Of a stretch of 64,000 bases of DNA, positions 10,402 to 25,441 are shown in pieces; within the stretch, counting starts at the first letter, position 1, and the number at the start of each line of letters is the position of its first letter. Origin of the DNA: Limonium bicolor (lineage: Eukaryota; Streptophyta; Magnoliopsida; Caryophyllales; Plumbaginaceae); NCBI GenBank assembly GCA_023374045.1, contig CM041782.1:185026925-185090924 (forward strand), in the 5' to 3' direction. The notes beneath the pieces were generated by a model. The model was given only the letters and a program-made list of their open reading frames with translations, was not told where the DNA came from and made no database searches. The position numbers and the translations under genes are program-made.

Positions 10402-13400
10402 ATCTACCCCCCTTAAAAGAACTTTGTCCCCAAAGTTCCCATGCATCTTTTCTTCTTAGAATGCATGTCTTACCTCATTCCTTAGATCATATAGATCGTA
10501 CTTATGTATACTTAATCTCATTGGATCATTGGATCCTCCACATTCTTATACTTAAATATCACACAACATGCTTAAGCATGTGTAGCACTCAAAATTCCTT
10601 TTGTTCCTTTTGATGATTAAAACATTCACATAATTTCCAACGTATTCTCCCATGTCACCGGTCCGTAGACAATGGCTCATTCGTCCTCGTCACCATGGGC
10701 TAGAATACAAAACACGCTGCTCTCCCCATGTCACCGGTCCGAAGACAAAGGCTCGTGCGTCCTCGACTTCATGGGCGAGACTCAGTAAAAAGGTAATCCT
10801 TTTTACGAGGTCATGTGAGGAATAATTCCTCTAATTAAAAATACAAGCAACTCCAATTTCATTTTTATCCAAGGTCTCTATCCTTAGTGTGATTTAATTG
10901 TGACCACTGGTAGGGAGTTTCAGGAATGATCCTACCCTGATGTGATCAGCATCAGTGTAGAACCAACCTTCCACTCCAATTTGTGTTCGGTTTCCCTGAT
11001 CCCTAGAAAATCAAGTTCCACCTCCCACGTCATTTTCAAACATCAGATAATTCACTAATGTCCAATTTTCTATCTTTTTAGTTCTTCTAATCATAATCAA
11101 TACATCTCCAAAGTGTGAACTAAGTCCATCAAACATTCTCAATTCATCTCTTAGTAATTACCTCAAGACTTAAATTCCTACTAAATTCTATATCAGTCTC
11201 AAACCACATATCATTACTATATCCTTCCTCATGCTCATATCAAATAATATCCCATAGTGTTATCTTATTCTTATCTCACACATAGTCTCATATCGACTTA
11301 TACCTCATATATTCCTTATTCCTTAAGTCTCCTTAATCCTCTTCCTTAATTCTCTTAACTTGTACTCACACCGGAGTTAACAAGATAGGTACTTAATATG
11401 TATGGTATTCACATCTTCTGTGTGCAATAACCATGGTTTATCTTAAAATGTTTATGTAAAACATATTCTCAAATTATTTTGTGCTATGCACACCGTAGTT
11501 TATGTACTCAGTACACAAACATACGCTAAGCGGTTTTCGCTCTACCCCCCTTAAAATGGATTACGCCCACGTAATCAACATTATATCATCCTTGAACATA
11601 AATTCAAGATGTCTAATTCTTACCAAGCATTCTAGCTTCCAGGTTATCTATCTTACTTATAATTCGATCAGAAATGACTTAGTCTCTGTATCGGGGATTC
11701 TTAACGGTACTTATACCGTATTCTTAACTTAGTTTGGTCTAATCTCAAAGTAGTGGTCTGCTAGCTTTCGCTGCGCCACTCTGATGTTCTTAGGCTTAAC
11801 TGCCTCACCTAGCTTTTGATAGCATTGTATATCCTTCTGCATCCTTACTGTTTAGGAATATTAGTCTCTCAATGGACACGTGTTATCTTTATATATACAC
11901 GGCCTTGATGAGTTGTAACTCGTCTATCTATTCTCCTTGGAGATTTTATGCTCATACTCTTAGTAATTTCTCGAATGTCTAAATTGTTCTCCCCAACTGA
12001 CCTTTGGTCTGAGGATGGTTCTTAGTTTGAAACTACTGTTTAGTGCATAATGCGCTTTACAGTCTTAATCTCTTACATCTTAAGACATGTCCAATGTCTG
12101 TACTTAATAATCCGTGCTTTTCGCACTTCATAGTCCTTAATTACCTGTTCTCTGGTTCCTCTGTGTTGCTGGTTCAACTGAATTCTTCTCTTTGACTGTC
12201 TGTGGTAGTAGCTGTTCTTGTCTGATCTTGCGTCGTTGTCGGTGGTACGGAGTCGACTACTTCCCGTGTTCCTTACACCACTCGTTCACATGCATGGGGT
12301 ACCTTACTGGTACATTACTACTTACCCAACTTACTCATAAATGAGCGTGTCAGGCCTGCAAGCCCCTGTGGGGTGCAGTCGTCCCACGTCTCGTTTTAGT
12401 AAACTCATAGTGTCCGTCACACGTTTAGCTATTGCTAATTATGAAGTATTCTGTTGTCGATCTCCTCTTTCATCGTTCCATAATAACATTTATTGTTCTT
12501 CTTGAAGTTAATCAAGGGAAGTCCATTTACTGTGTTCTTGGTTATGGTATACTCCAGCTCCTTTCTGTATTCCGTCGTGATTCGGTCACTTAATATCTGA
12601 GGTCTCTTTCCGTAGAGCCTCTTATCTTTTCTCATATTAGGAAAGCACTTCCAGTTCCTTAAGGAATGGGTAGTGTGCTTCCTGCGAAATCTTACCTCAC
12701 CAGGTCCAGACTACTGGCATCACTGCTCAGTTCGTCTATCATCTTATTTCCTCACTTATGCCGGTCTTAACTCATAAATCTAATTGCCTCAGTGTCAATA
12801 TTTGACGGCTCATACATAATGGTCGCCTTACCGCGCACCATGACTTAATCCACTTATCTAACTATTGTACTCACGACCACTACTACCGTGGTAGTTGGCC
12901 TTCACCATGTTGCCCATTAATGGTGCAACCTCTTATTCACCTATTCTAATGTCTTACCTTATACTCAATCCCTTCTTGGTGTAAACACACTGGGAGTTCT
13001 TTCATTCCGGTGTATGGCGGTTGCCGTACGGTGTTGTAAAATAGTTAACTCTTGATGCAAAGACGTTCTGCTCCAATCTCAGATTCGTAAGTAGGCTAAT
13101 GTCTTTCGCTTTCTTTCATCCTTAGTGATGTTGTCTACCATATAGTTTAACTGGTTACTGAAGAAGTCATCCACTGATTCACAAGCTCTTCTGAGCATTG
13201 CTTAATTGACGTGCCATAATGTGCAGTCACAATGTTTACCTCTAACAATCATTAATTCTTACATCCTGGGTGTTGGATATGAGGTCTATCTCTGCAACCT
13301 ACCTTATTACTCAAGTGTATCTGGTATGTTCTAAAGTAATCTCAAGGTTCATGGTTCCCATTTCCTAAATAAAGTGTATTTCACCTCTAATAAGTGAAAG

Positions 13401-15640
13401 CCCTTTTGAGGGGTTCATTCCCACTCATGGCCTCACAACAAGGAGAGGTATCCCCACCCTAAAAGGCATGGTTCGTTCTCCGCTCCTGTCCTTAGCATTA
13501 TCTCAATATTCTCATTGGTACCTTTTCTTGGTATTGTTTTTCCCAATCTAAATTATAGGTTTGGTAACCGTTCATATCTACGCATTGTAGTTCCCCATGG
13601 CTTAAATAAGCTCTCTTATAACTTACTGCGCCTCGGGCTCTGATGTGGTTAACATCCTTGGCTCGTAGGCTCCTAATGCTTAATGTCTCAGTTCATTATT
13701 TGCACTCTTACTCATCTGCAGGTCTTCCTTATGAGATTGTGGTTCTGGAACTTCATCCACCGTTAGGTTACATACTAAATGTAATATCGGGTTTCATGGT
13801 AAGTTGCTGCATCCTGCTTCCGGCTATGGAAGTTGTTCAGGTGTTCTGAGGTTACTTAATGTCTTTGACAATGCTGTCATTTTATTAGACCTTCGTCTTT
13901 TAATAGTCAAAGTTAGGTTCGTATTAGGCGTTTGCCTTAAGGTGTCCAAGTTGGATATAATCCTGTTATCTTATACTTCCATCTCAACGCTTCGTTCAAC
14001 CTCTGTTGATTACGCCACCCCTTGATGATCAATCACACTTGGGTGTTAATGAGTTAGACGAACAGTACTAGCTGTCATTCATCAATTGTTCGGCTCGACT
14101 ATGCCCGCTCTGTGGGGTAGTCCTCTGAGCTTTCCTTTTTCCAGGGTTGTACGACTTTAATTCTTAGTAGGTTATAGCTTATGTTTGTTTCTTTTATCCT
14201 TATTTTCTGGGTTTTCCAACATCTTCATTGAAGAATGTTGTTATTGGTATCCTTAATGGTCACTCTGGGAGTCTTATCCCGTTTTCGTTGTAAGTCAATG
14301 CTTCAACAGTCTCAATAGTATCTTATAATACATCCCTTGTATATCATTGCTTATATAGTGTTTTCGCTCGCGATACCGAGCAATCTCTTAGGTTTTCCCC
14401 CTTGAAGTTTGAGATTGGTGTTTTACCATACTGTCGGTTGTTGTTGTAGTGGGTTATATCGTTGCTAGTATTTATATGGTTCAGTATTTCATCTAAGCTC
14501 AGCTCCCTGCTGGCTGATGTGTCGGTTCATCTCATCATGGTCAGGCCATCGGGCCTTTCCAAGGTCTATTTTTCTGTTCTTATGGATTTACAATCCGGTA
14601 TTAATATATGCTACAACTGTAGCGTTCTCCTATTTCGCCTTGATGGCTTTTCGTGTGGCTTAACCGTGGTAGCACTTGCTATGGCAAGTGCGCCATGCAG
14701 GATGGGTTATTGGTACAAGGTACATCGGTAGCGACACCTCCTTCTAATTTCCATGTAATTGGTAGTCCTCGGGACTCCTTCGATAATACCTTATTTTGGA
14801 TAACTAACCATCCGGCAGTTTCCTTGTCGTTTGACAGTACTGTCGTCTACCAGGGCGTCCTCTTTCTGAGGGAATCCCTTAATATTTCCTTATGTCTTAT
14901 TCCTCACTCTTGTCTCCACACATTTGTTGTGGTTATTTGGTAATAATTCTCCTTTAGGCACTACATCGTAGTCCTTTTTCGGTATACAATTATATATGTT
15001 TCCACTGTTGTCCGCGTTATGTCGGGCAGGTTTGCAACCTTCCTCATTGTATGGGGTTTGGAGTTCCCGTTTCTAACTGGACTTTCCAGTAGTCTCAATC
15101 CTCCTGCTTGGTATTATCCTGCTGTTATGCTCACTCGGACCGCTGTCCGGTACTCATGCCTCTTATCATTTCCTTATCTATTGCACCCGTAGTGCTTGCC
15201 TTATCATTGGTATGGCGGGTTATTTCGACTGCGTAGCATGTCGACCCATGTTGCCGGTAATTACCGTTCCCTTACTGATAGCATTCCATAGGTAGCGCCT
15301 GTTTCTCAGCCACGCTCCATTAAAATTTCCCAGTTCTCCATAACTGTTGTACGACAAGTTGTTTCTCGTATTGCTTACCGTTAGCTAACTGCCAGATCGG
15401 GTTTCCCCGAGGAAGAGAAGACTTTCTTCTCTCTGGCGTTTGTTCCACATATTTAGGGTTAGGGATGTGGAGGGCGGGCCTAGGTACTATGGATATCCAG
15501 TAAACACCGGGGAGTCCTGGCTAACGCACCTCTCACTCTATCTCTCAACCCTTAACCCATAACTCAATCTCAACCTCATCATTCTCCTAAGTTCGGTATT
15601 TCTTGTCTTCAGAGCGTAACTACGCTCTGATACCACTTTT
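10402..15640 (-). mobile_element. Non-coding internal region, unit 2
   Basis: This is the second 5.2-kb internal copy, nearly identical to unit 1 up to about 14020 and with fewer apparent single-base losses beyond that. The PPT is at 10402-10419 with its stem-loop at 10419-10438. The PBS complement is at 15624-15635 and the hairpin copy at 14672-14691. No coding domain is visible. It appears to be the cleanest copy of the unit and the best reference for the family. Confidence 0.85.
15624..15635 (-). promoter_or_regulatory. Primer-binding site, unit 2
   Basis: The sequence gctctgatacca is the complement of tggtatcagagc, the initiator tRNA-Met primer site. It lies 5 bp from LTR-C (15641). The adjacent inverted copy (cagagcgtaactacgctctg) keeps the PBS hairpin intact. 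Confidence 0.87.
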
Positions 15641-18600
15641 TGTAACACCCCAACTCAATCCAAATGTGGTCTCGCAACTTAACAGTATATATATAAACAT
15701 GTCGCAGCGGAATTCCTTACAATCCAGGACCTTGCCACGGTCTGACTACAGAATATACCGAACATTAGTCTAACAACCTTAACCAATTACATAACCTTCT
15801 TACAACCCCCTCACATCCTATACATCTTACTAACTCAGATTGCCATACGAGTGTACATGCACAACTCGTAGGCCATACTAAACCCTTAACAGCTGTATCC
15901 TCTTCTTACTCTTGCGACGACCGCTTCCTGATGTTCACCTGTGTAGTAAAAAGAAGCCCCCGAGGGGGTCAGCACGAATGCTGGTACGATCCTCTCATGG
16001 CCCCCAAGCTAACGTGGCTACGACGACTAATTGTCGATAGCATGGAGGTCGATTAGATGCACAACATAGAAATAAAGTGCAGTAAACAACAACTCAGATA
16101 TGAACAATCAAAGTTCACACACAATGAACGACTTAAATGCGTTCCCTTATTAGAGAGTTAGATATTTAACTCCTTAAGTAATGTTCTCTCTTAATCTTAG
16201 TCCATCCTTATCTTACCTCAATCTGATTCTTATCTTAATCTTAGAAACAACCATCCTTTAATCAGGAGTGGATGTAGCTTATCTTAATCTTAATATTACA
16301 AACCATCCTTTACAAAGGAATGGTTGCAACTTATCTTAACCTTACCTTAATCTTAATCTTAATAATACGAATCATCCTTTAAACAGGAATGATTGTAACT
16401 TAACTTAATCTTAAACTTAATAATACAAATCATCCTTTAAACAGGAATGATTGTAACTTAACTTAATCTTAATCTTAATCTCTATATACAAACCTTTCCT
16501 GGAAGGGATTGGCCGTATCTAAATCGAACCTGGGATTTAGGTGATCCCACCGCACCATCTTAACGCCACCTACTCTGGACGGGAGTCCAGCGTAGCTGAG
16601 CCGGCAACCGGCCCTAGGCACAAGTCCGGAGACAAGTCCTTAAGCGGAAGTCGAATCTGCTATAGATACCGACTCCCTTTCCTTAGCATGCATGACCGGA
16701 GATCGGTCCCGGGTTTCCTCACTCAAGTTCCAGTTAGTAGTTAACTCAAGACCCTGTTTGTTGGTTAACCTCTTTCGGTTCATATCGTCCCTCATTGGGG
16801 GGCGTTCCTTAGTCTCACTCAATTCCTTACTAAACATTGGTTAGTAAGTTCTCACGGTATGTTGTGTTAGTTTTCAAACATCACACAACAATACAACATA
16901 TATATATATATATATTCCGGTTGCATGCTTTATCTTGTTTAGTGAGCACACAAAAACAAATAGCACACAAGCCGAGGGACACCTCGTTAGCAAGCAGGTC
17001 ACAAGAAGAAACAACTGTACCGTTCACCGTTGGCCGTTCAGTTGCTTAATCTCTTCCGGAGTCCCATTCCAAGTCCTAAAACATTCATTCAGTTTTAGGT
17101 TGTTAATCACTTAACTCAATTCAACTTACTTAGCTTGTTTAACTTACTTAATTTACTTACCTTACTTAACTCTTAATGATCCCAACCTAACACTTCTTAA
17201 GTCTTACCACTTAATCTTACAACTTAACCTTACACTTTTAAGTTTATATTAACACTTAATCTCTTAAGTTCTTAGGGTCTCAATCATTACTACCCTACCA
17301 AAGGCATACCTTATTACCCTTTGCCATTTTTAGAATTCAAAATTCTTTTTTTTTTCTAAGTGTTAAGGGTCGACCGACCACCGACCGACCCAACCCCTGG
17401 GTCGGTCCATTACAGAAACTCTTCCGTCTTTTGAAACTCATCCGACCGACCCAAAGCTAAACCGACCGACCCAAAACCCTCTGGGTCGGTCCTCTGCCGA
17501 GACATTTTCCTTCATTAAATCTTGCCCGACCGACCCACCGACCGATCCATCCTTATGGGTCGGTCTATTGCCGAGACATTTCTGCTGGGTTAGCAAGGTC
17601 CGACCGACCCAGAACTGGGTCGGACCCTGGGTCGGTCCACTACAGACCATCCTCTTAAATTGCCTCTTTCAATTCCAAACTTTTCCACAAGTGTCCTAAT
17701 AGGTCCCACATCACTTGGCACCTTAAACCCACCTTATAACCTCCTTTAAATACCTTAAATCATCCATCAAAATCCACCTTAGTCATTATGCATCTTCCTT
17801 GTAATAATGCCAACTTCTTATAATGTTTTTCACTAGGTTTCTAGGTGGTGGTTCACACCTATTGTAACCTCTATGCCAAATGTTTTCTCATCACCATCAC
17901 ATCATCTCCCAAGCATCTTTCACCATCTAAAACTCTTTCGAGCATTTACTAAGAGTTCCTTCACAAGCTTAAGCTTCCATACACCAACACCTTATTTCCT
18001 TCCTAGTTGTTTACCAACATTTGTCTAAGTTCTAAATACTCAATTACATTCTCTTGATTCCTAAATCCCCCAAGGTAATGCCTAAGTCATTACCACTCAT
18101 TCCAACACTTTATCTTACCCCTCTTCATCAAGACAATCTCTAAAACTTCCTAGTACTTCCTTAGTCATTATATTCCCTTAGAATATATCTTAATCACCTT
18201 AAACATCATACCTTCTCCTTAAGCTTATGCTCAAGTCTTATATTCCTCATCTCATGACTTTGGTGTGTTCAATACACCCACCTAAACTCTAAATTCCTCA
18301 TAGACCATTCTAGGTCATTCTCATCCTTAAGAACTCCTTAGTTAACTCATTTCCACTCAAATTCTTCATAATGACTCCTAGTAAATCCTAGGTCATATTG
18401 ATTCACCACCTTCACCTAAACACTTATTTTCTACTCAAATTTTCCATAGCTCCTCTAGTATATTCTCATGCCCAAATGCATTGTTTTTCTCACACAATAA
18501 CCTCACCACACCAAGTCCTTTCTCATCACAATTCCTCATCCAAATCAACTTATTCACATCATACTCAATATATTGCAATAATCTTAAATTGCATAGCACT

Positions 18601-20214
18601 AAGGCTCTTAAATGACATGGCTCTTAGGCCCTTAAATGACTTAAACTTAAACACTGAATTTCCCACATATAAAAGCTTTCAACCTGCAAATACACCCATC
18701 AATCTCATAGTAGTTATAATGCTCTTAAAATCCACCTTAAACTTATATTACTAACTCATTCTCATTAGCTCCTTAATCACAAGTTCATAAGCTTGTTTAA
18801 GTTCTTTTCCTTAGGTTACATAACCCAATACACAATGTAAGCTCTAAGCCACATTGGTATTTATCTAAAACTCATTCCTTAATCTTAAACCACCATTAGG
18901 TAAGCATTTTACCTTGTTTCCTCAAGCTTATCTCAATCTCCTCCTTAGACCTTCTTCTTGAATGAATATCGGCCACCACTCAAACTTCTCTTGTCAATGT
19001 TCTAATCAATAACCAATGACTCATATGAGCACTAAACAATACACTAACCTTAAGGAATAAAAACCTAGGTTAGAAATGTGTTCTAAGGCATAAAAGTGGA
19101 TGATTACCTTTGAAGTCTCAATGTAGACTTTGGCATTGAATGAAATAGGACATCCACTAGTCCTTGGTGAATAAATCAAGCTAGAACAAGGCATAAAAAC
19201 AAGGCCCCATGAGTAGAAATTTTCGGCCATGTACAAGAGATGATGGAAACATGGTTTTTCTTACATTTTCTTTACCTTAAGAGAATGGAGAAGCCAATGA
19301 GCTCTTCAAACTTGATTTTCCTCCATCAATGGAGTTTTCTCATGGCACCAAAATGGAGCTTTGAAAGATTTGAAAAGATAGGAAGATAGGTCTTGGCCTA
19401 ACTAAGACAAATATGCAATTTGTTTTGGATTTGGAGCTTGGAGTTGTATTTGGCAAGTGATTGAAGATGGAGAACCATGGAGAGCAGCTCTCTCGGTTTT
19501 GGAACAGAGAGGAGAAGAAGAAACCGTGGGTGAAGAAGAAGAAATGAAGGAAAGAGGAGAAAAGTGAGCTAATATAAGATATTTTGCTTTTATAAAGCAA
19601 ATAGTAACTTCTTTACTTATCTCTTCTTTTCCTTTCTCATTTGATGACTCATGTGGTGACTCCCCACATAAAAACCGGCCACCCTCCTAATATAAGGCTA
19701 ACATGGTCTTTGGTTGACCAATTAATTGACTTATATTGATTAAAACTTAAACTAGTCACTATTTGGCTATTCACTAATCAGTGCACATATTTCTGAAATT
19801 TTTGGTTTCCCATTGATTTAGGCTTCCTAATGTGATACTAATTAGTACACATGTTGATTAAAGAGTAATGATGGACATTTAGCCACTCAAAACTCAATTC
19901 CAAGACAATTTCTCAAAAATGTGCTTTAAGACTTCTTAAAGCACATTTTGTGTTTTAACTTGTTTTCAAGCTTGGTTTTCTTTGCTAATTGATTTAAAAT
20001 GACCATTAGAATATTACTAAGGTCTTATCATGATATTTGGGTACTCACCCAAGTCTCTCCAAGCTTAGAGCACGTTTTTGCCCTGATTGCCCTTAAGGCA
20101 CTTTCTTGTGTTTTCCTTGGTTTAAATTGTCTACCAATCTTTCTAAGGCATATTCTAGCCTTACTACATCATAATTTGATGTTCACTTAGCATACTTAGG
20201 TTTGGGGTATTTCA
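15641..20214 (-). mobile_element. LTR-C of the array
   Basis: A 4574-bp LTR bounded by TGTAACACCCC and GGTATTTCA, shared by units 2 and 3. It has the same internal layout as LTR-B: 58-bp repeats, TA microsatellite, GGTCGG cluster (about 17370-17640), CT-rich leader, TATA-like site and U3 palindrome (19916-19949). The last 1.2 kb is almost base-for-base the same as LTR-B. Confidence 0.88.
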
Positions 20215-23200
20215 ATCTACCCCCCTTAAAAGAACTTTGTCCCCAAAGTTCCCATGCATCTTTTTCTTAGATGCATGTCTTACCTCATTCCTTAGATCAT
20301 ATAGATCGTACTTATGTATACTTAATCTCATTGGATCATTGGATCCTCCACATTCTTATACTTAAATATCACACAACATGCTTAAGCATGTGTAGCACTC
20401 AAAATTCCTTTTGTTCCTTTTGATGATTAAAACATTCACATAATTTCCAACGTATTCTCCCATGTCACCGGTCCGTAGACAATGGCTCATTCGTCCTCGT
20501 CACCATGGGCTAGAATACAAAACACGCTGCTCTCCCCATGTCACCGGTCCGAAGACAAAGGCTCGTGCGTCCTCGACTTCATGGGCGAGACTCAGTAAAA
20601 AGGTAATCCTTTTTACGAGGTCATGTGAGGAATAATTCCTCTAATTAAAAATACAAGCAACTCCAATTTCATTTTTATCCCAAGGTCTATCCTTAGTGTG
20701 ATTTAATTGTGACCACTGGTAGGGAGTTTCAGGAATGATCCTACCCTGATGTGATCAGCATCAGTGTAGAACCAACCTTCCACTCCAATTTGTGTTCGGT
20801 TTCCCCTGATCCCTAGAAAATCAAGTTCCACCTCCCACGTCATTTTCAAACATCAGATAATTCACTAATGTCCAATTTTCTATCTTTTTAGTTCTTCTAA
20901 TCATAATCAATACATCTCCAAAGTGTGAACTAAGTCCATCAAACATTCTCAATTCATCTCTTAGTAATTACCTCAAGACTTAAATTCCTACTAAATTCTA
21001 TATCAGTCTCAAACCACATATCATTACTATATCCTTCCTCATGCTCATATCAAATAATATCCCATAGTGTTATCTTATTCTTATCTCACACATAGTCTCA
21101 TATCGACTTATACCTCATATATTCCTTATTCCTTAAGTCTCCTTAATCCTCTTCCTTAATTCTCTTAACTTGTACTCACACCGGAGTTAACAAGATAGGT
21201 ACTTAATATGTATGGTATTCACATCTTCTGTGTGCAATAACCATGGTTTATCTTAAAATGTTTATGTAAACATATTCTCAAATTATTTTGTGCTATGCAC
21301 ACCGTAGTTTATGTACTCAGTACACAAACATACGCTAAGCGGTTTTCGCTCTACCCCCCTTAAAATGGATTACGCCCACGTAATCAACATTATATCATCC
21401 TTGAACATAAATTCAAGATGTCTAATTCTTACCAAGCATTCTAGCTTCCAGGTTATCTATCTTACTTATAATTCGATCAGAAATGACTTAGTCTCTGTAT
21501 CGGGGATTCTTAACGGTACTTATACCGTATTCTTAACTTAGTTTGGTCTAATCTCAAAGTGGTCTGCTAGCTTTCGCTGCGCCACTCTGATGTTCTTAGG
21601 CTTAACTGCCTCACCTAGCTTTTGATAGCATTGTATATCCTTCTGCATCCTTACTGTTTAGGAATATTAGTCTCTCAATGGACACGTGTTATCTTTATAT
21701 ATACACGGCCTTGATGAGTTGTAACTCGTCTATCTATTCTCCTTGGAGATTTTATGCTCATACTCTTAGTATTTCTCGAATGTCTAAATTGTTCTCCCCA
21801 ACTGACCTTTGGTCTGAGGATGGTTCTTAGTTTGAAACTACTGTTTAGTGCATAATGCGCTTTACAGTCTTAATCTCTTACATCTTAAGACATGTCCAAT
21901 GTCTGTACTTAATAATCCGTGCTTTTCGCACTTCATAGTCCTTAATTACCTGTTCTCTGGTTCCTCTGTGTTGCTGGTTCAACTGAATTCTTCTCTTTGA
22001 CTGTCTGTGGTAGTAGCTGTTCTTGTCTGATCTTGCGTCGTTGTCGGTGGTACGGAGTCGACTACTTCCCGTGTTCCTTACACCACTCGTTCACATGCAT
22101 GGGGTACCTTACTGGTACATTACTACTTACCCAACTTACTCATAAATGAGCGTGTCAGGCCTGCAAGCCCCTGTGGGGTGCAGTCGTCCCACGTCTCGTT
22201 TTAGTAAACTCATAGTGTCCGTCACACGTTTAGCTATTGCTAATTATGAAGTATTCTGTTGTCGATCACCTCTTTCATCGTTCCATAATAACATTTATTG
22301 TTCTTCTTGAAGTTAATCAAGGGAAGTCCATTTACTGTGTTCTTGGTTATGGTATACTCCAGCTCCTTTCTGTATTCCGTCGTGATTCGGTCACTTAATA
22401 TCTGAGGTCTCTTTCCGTAGAGCCTCTTATCTTATTTCTCATATTAGGAAAGCACTTCCAGTTCCTTAAGGAATGGGTAGTGTGCTTCCTGCGAAATCTT
22501 ACCTCACCAGGTCCAGACTACTGGCATCACTGCTCAGTTCGTCTATCATCTTATTTCCTCACTTATGCCGGTCTTAACTCATAAATCTAATTGCCTCAGT
22601 GTCAATATTTGACGGCTCATACATAATGGTCGCCTTACCGCGCACCATGACTTAATCCACTTATCTAACTATTGTACTCACGACCACTACTACCGTGGTA
22701 GTTGGCCTTCACCATGTTGCCCATTAATGGTGCAACCTCTTATTCACCTATTCTAATGTCTTACCTTATACTCAATCCCTTCTTGGTGTAAACACACTGG
22801 GAGTTCTTTCATTCCGGTGTATGGCGGTTGCCGTACGGTGTTGTAAAATAGTTAACTCTTGATGCAAAGACGTTCTGCTCCAATCTCAGATTCGTAAGTA
22901 GGCTAATGTCTTTCGCTTTCTTTCATCCTTAGTGATGTTGTCTACCATATAGTTTAACTGGTTACTGAAGAAGTCATCCACTGATTCACAAGCTCTTCTG
23001 AGCATTGCTTAATTGACGTGCCATAATGTGCAGTCACAATGTTTACCTCTAACAATCATTAATTCTTACATCCTGGGTGTTGGATATGAGGTCTATCTCT
23101 GCAACCTACCTTATTACTCAAGTGTATCTGGTATGTTCTAAAGTAATCTCAAGGTTCATGGTTCCCATTTCCTAAATAAAGTGTATTTCACCTCTAATAA

Positions 23201-25441
23201 GTGAAAGCCCTTTTGAGGGGTTCATTCCCACTCATGGCCTCACAACAAGGAGAGGTATCCCCACCCTAAAAGGCATGGTTCGTTCTCCGCTCCTGTCCTT
23301 AGCATTATCTCAATATTCTCATTGGTACCTTTTCTTGGTATTGTTTTTCCCAATCTAAATTATAGGTTTGGTAACCGTTCATATCTACGCATTGTAGTTC
23401 CCCATGGCTTAAATAAGCTCTCTTATAACTTACTGCGCCTCGGGCTCTGATGTGGTTAACATCCTTGGCTCGTAGGCTCCTAATGCTTAATGTCTCAGTT
23501 CATTATTTGCACTCTTACTCATCTGCAGGTCTTCCTTATGAGATTGTGGTTCTGGAACTTCATCCACCGTTAGGTTACATACTAAATGTAATATCGGGTT
23601 TCATGGTAAGTTGCTGCATCCTGCTTCCGGCTATGGAAGTTGTTCAGGTGTTCTGAGGTTACTTAATGTCTTTGACAATGCTGTCATTTTATTAGACCTT
23701 CGTCTTTTAATAGTCAAAGTTAGGTTCGTATTAGGCGTTTGCCTTAAGGTGTCCAAGTTGGATATAATCCTGTTATCTTATACTTCCATCTCAACGCTTC
23801 GTTCAACCTCTGTTGATTACGCCACCCCTTGATGATCAATCACACTTGGGTGTTAATGAGTTAGACGAACAGTACTAGCTGTCATTCATCAATTGTTCGG
23901 CTCGACTATGCCCGCTCTGTGGGGTAGTCCTCTGAGCTTTCCTTTTTCCAGGGTTGTACGACTTTAATTCTTAGTAGGTTATAGCTTATGTTTGTTTCTT
24001 TTATCCTTATTTTCTGGGTTTTCCAACATCTTCATTGAAGAATGTTGTTTTGGTATCCTTAATGGTCACTCTGGGAGTCTTATCCCGTTTTCGTTGTAAG
24101 TCAATGCTTCAACAGTCTCAATAGTATCTTATAATACATCCCTTGTATATCATTGCTTATATAGTGTTTTCGCTCGCGATACCGAGCATACGAGCCATCT
24201 AGGTTTTCCCCTTGAAGTTTGGGATTGGGTTTTACCATACTGTCGGTTGTTGTTGTAGTGGGTTATATCGTTGCTAGTATTCATATGGTAGTATCTCATC
24301 TAAGCTCAGCTCCCTGCTGGCTGATGTGTCGGTTCATCCATCATGGTCAGGCCGTCAGGCCCTTCCAAGGTCTTATTTTTCCATTCCTATGGTTTTACAA
24401 TCCGGTATTAACATGTACTACAACTGTAGCGTTCTTATTTCGCCTTGATGGCTTTTCGCGTGGCTTAACCGGGTAGCACTTGCTATGGCAAGTGCGCCAT
24501 GCAGGATGGGTTACTGGTACATGGTACGTCGGTAGCGACACTTCCTTCTAATTTCCATGTAATTGGTAGTCCTCGGGACTCCTTCGATAATCACTTATTT
24601 TGGATAACCGTCCATCCGGCAGTTTCCTTGTGTTTGACAGTACTGTCATTTATCAGGGCGTTCCTCTTTCTGAGAGAACCCCTTAATATTTTCTTATGTC
24701 TTAATCCTCGCTCCTGTCTCCACACAGTCTATTGTGGTTATTAAGTAATGATTCTCCTTTAGGCACTACTTCGTAGCCCTATTTCGGTATACAATTATAT
24801 GAGTTCCTATCGTCGTCCGCATTATGTTGGCCAGGTTTGTAACCTTTTTCATTGTATGGGGTTTGGAGTTCCCGTTTCTTAACTGGACCTTCCAGTAATC
24901 TTAATCCTCATGCTCTGTATTATTTCACTGTACGCTTCCTCGGACCGCTGTCCGGTACTCATGCCTCTTATCATTTCCTTATCTATTGCACCCGTAGTGC
25001 TTGCCTTATCATTGGTATGGCGGGTTATTTCGACTGCGTAGCATGTCGACCCATGTTGCCGGTAATTACCGTTCCTTTATTGATAGAATTTCATAGGTAG
25101 CGCCTGTTCCTCTATTGCGCTCCATTAAAAACTCCAAGTTCTCCATAACTGCTGTACAACAAGTCGTTTCTGGTATTGCTTACTGTTAGCTAACTGCCAG
25201 ATCGGGTTTCCCCGAGTAAGAGAAGGCTTTCTTCTCTCTGGCGTTTGTTCCACATATTTAGGGTTAGGGATGTGGAGGCGGGCCTAGGTACTATGGATAT
25301 CCGGTAAACACCGGAAGTCCTGGCTGACGCACCTCTCACTCTATCTCTCAACCCTTAACCATAACTCAATCTCAACCTCAATATCTTCCTAAGTTCGGTA
25401 ATTCCTTGTCTTCAGAGCGTAACTACGCTTGATACCACTTT
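20215..25441 (-). mobile_element. Non-coding internal region, unit 3 (mosaic)
   Basis: The third internal copy is near-identical to units 1 and 2 from the PPT (20215) to about 24180, then clearly more diverged up to the PBS. The switch is visible where 'accgagcaatctcttagg' of unit 2 becomes 'accgagcatacgagccatc'. The hairpin at 24476-24495 is preserved despite the divergence around it. The PBS complement at 25427-25436 has lost one base (gcttgatacca). Confidence 0.85.
25427..25436 (-). promoter_or_regulatory. Defective primer-binding site, unit 3
   Basis: This reads cttgatacca where units 1 and 2 read ctctgatacca, so one or two bases of the Met-tRNA complement are lost. The hairpin partner upstream (tcagagcgta) is unchanged, so pairing is imperfect. 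This unit may be unable to prime normally (inference). Confidence 0.7.
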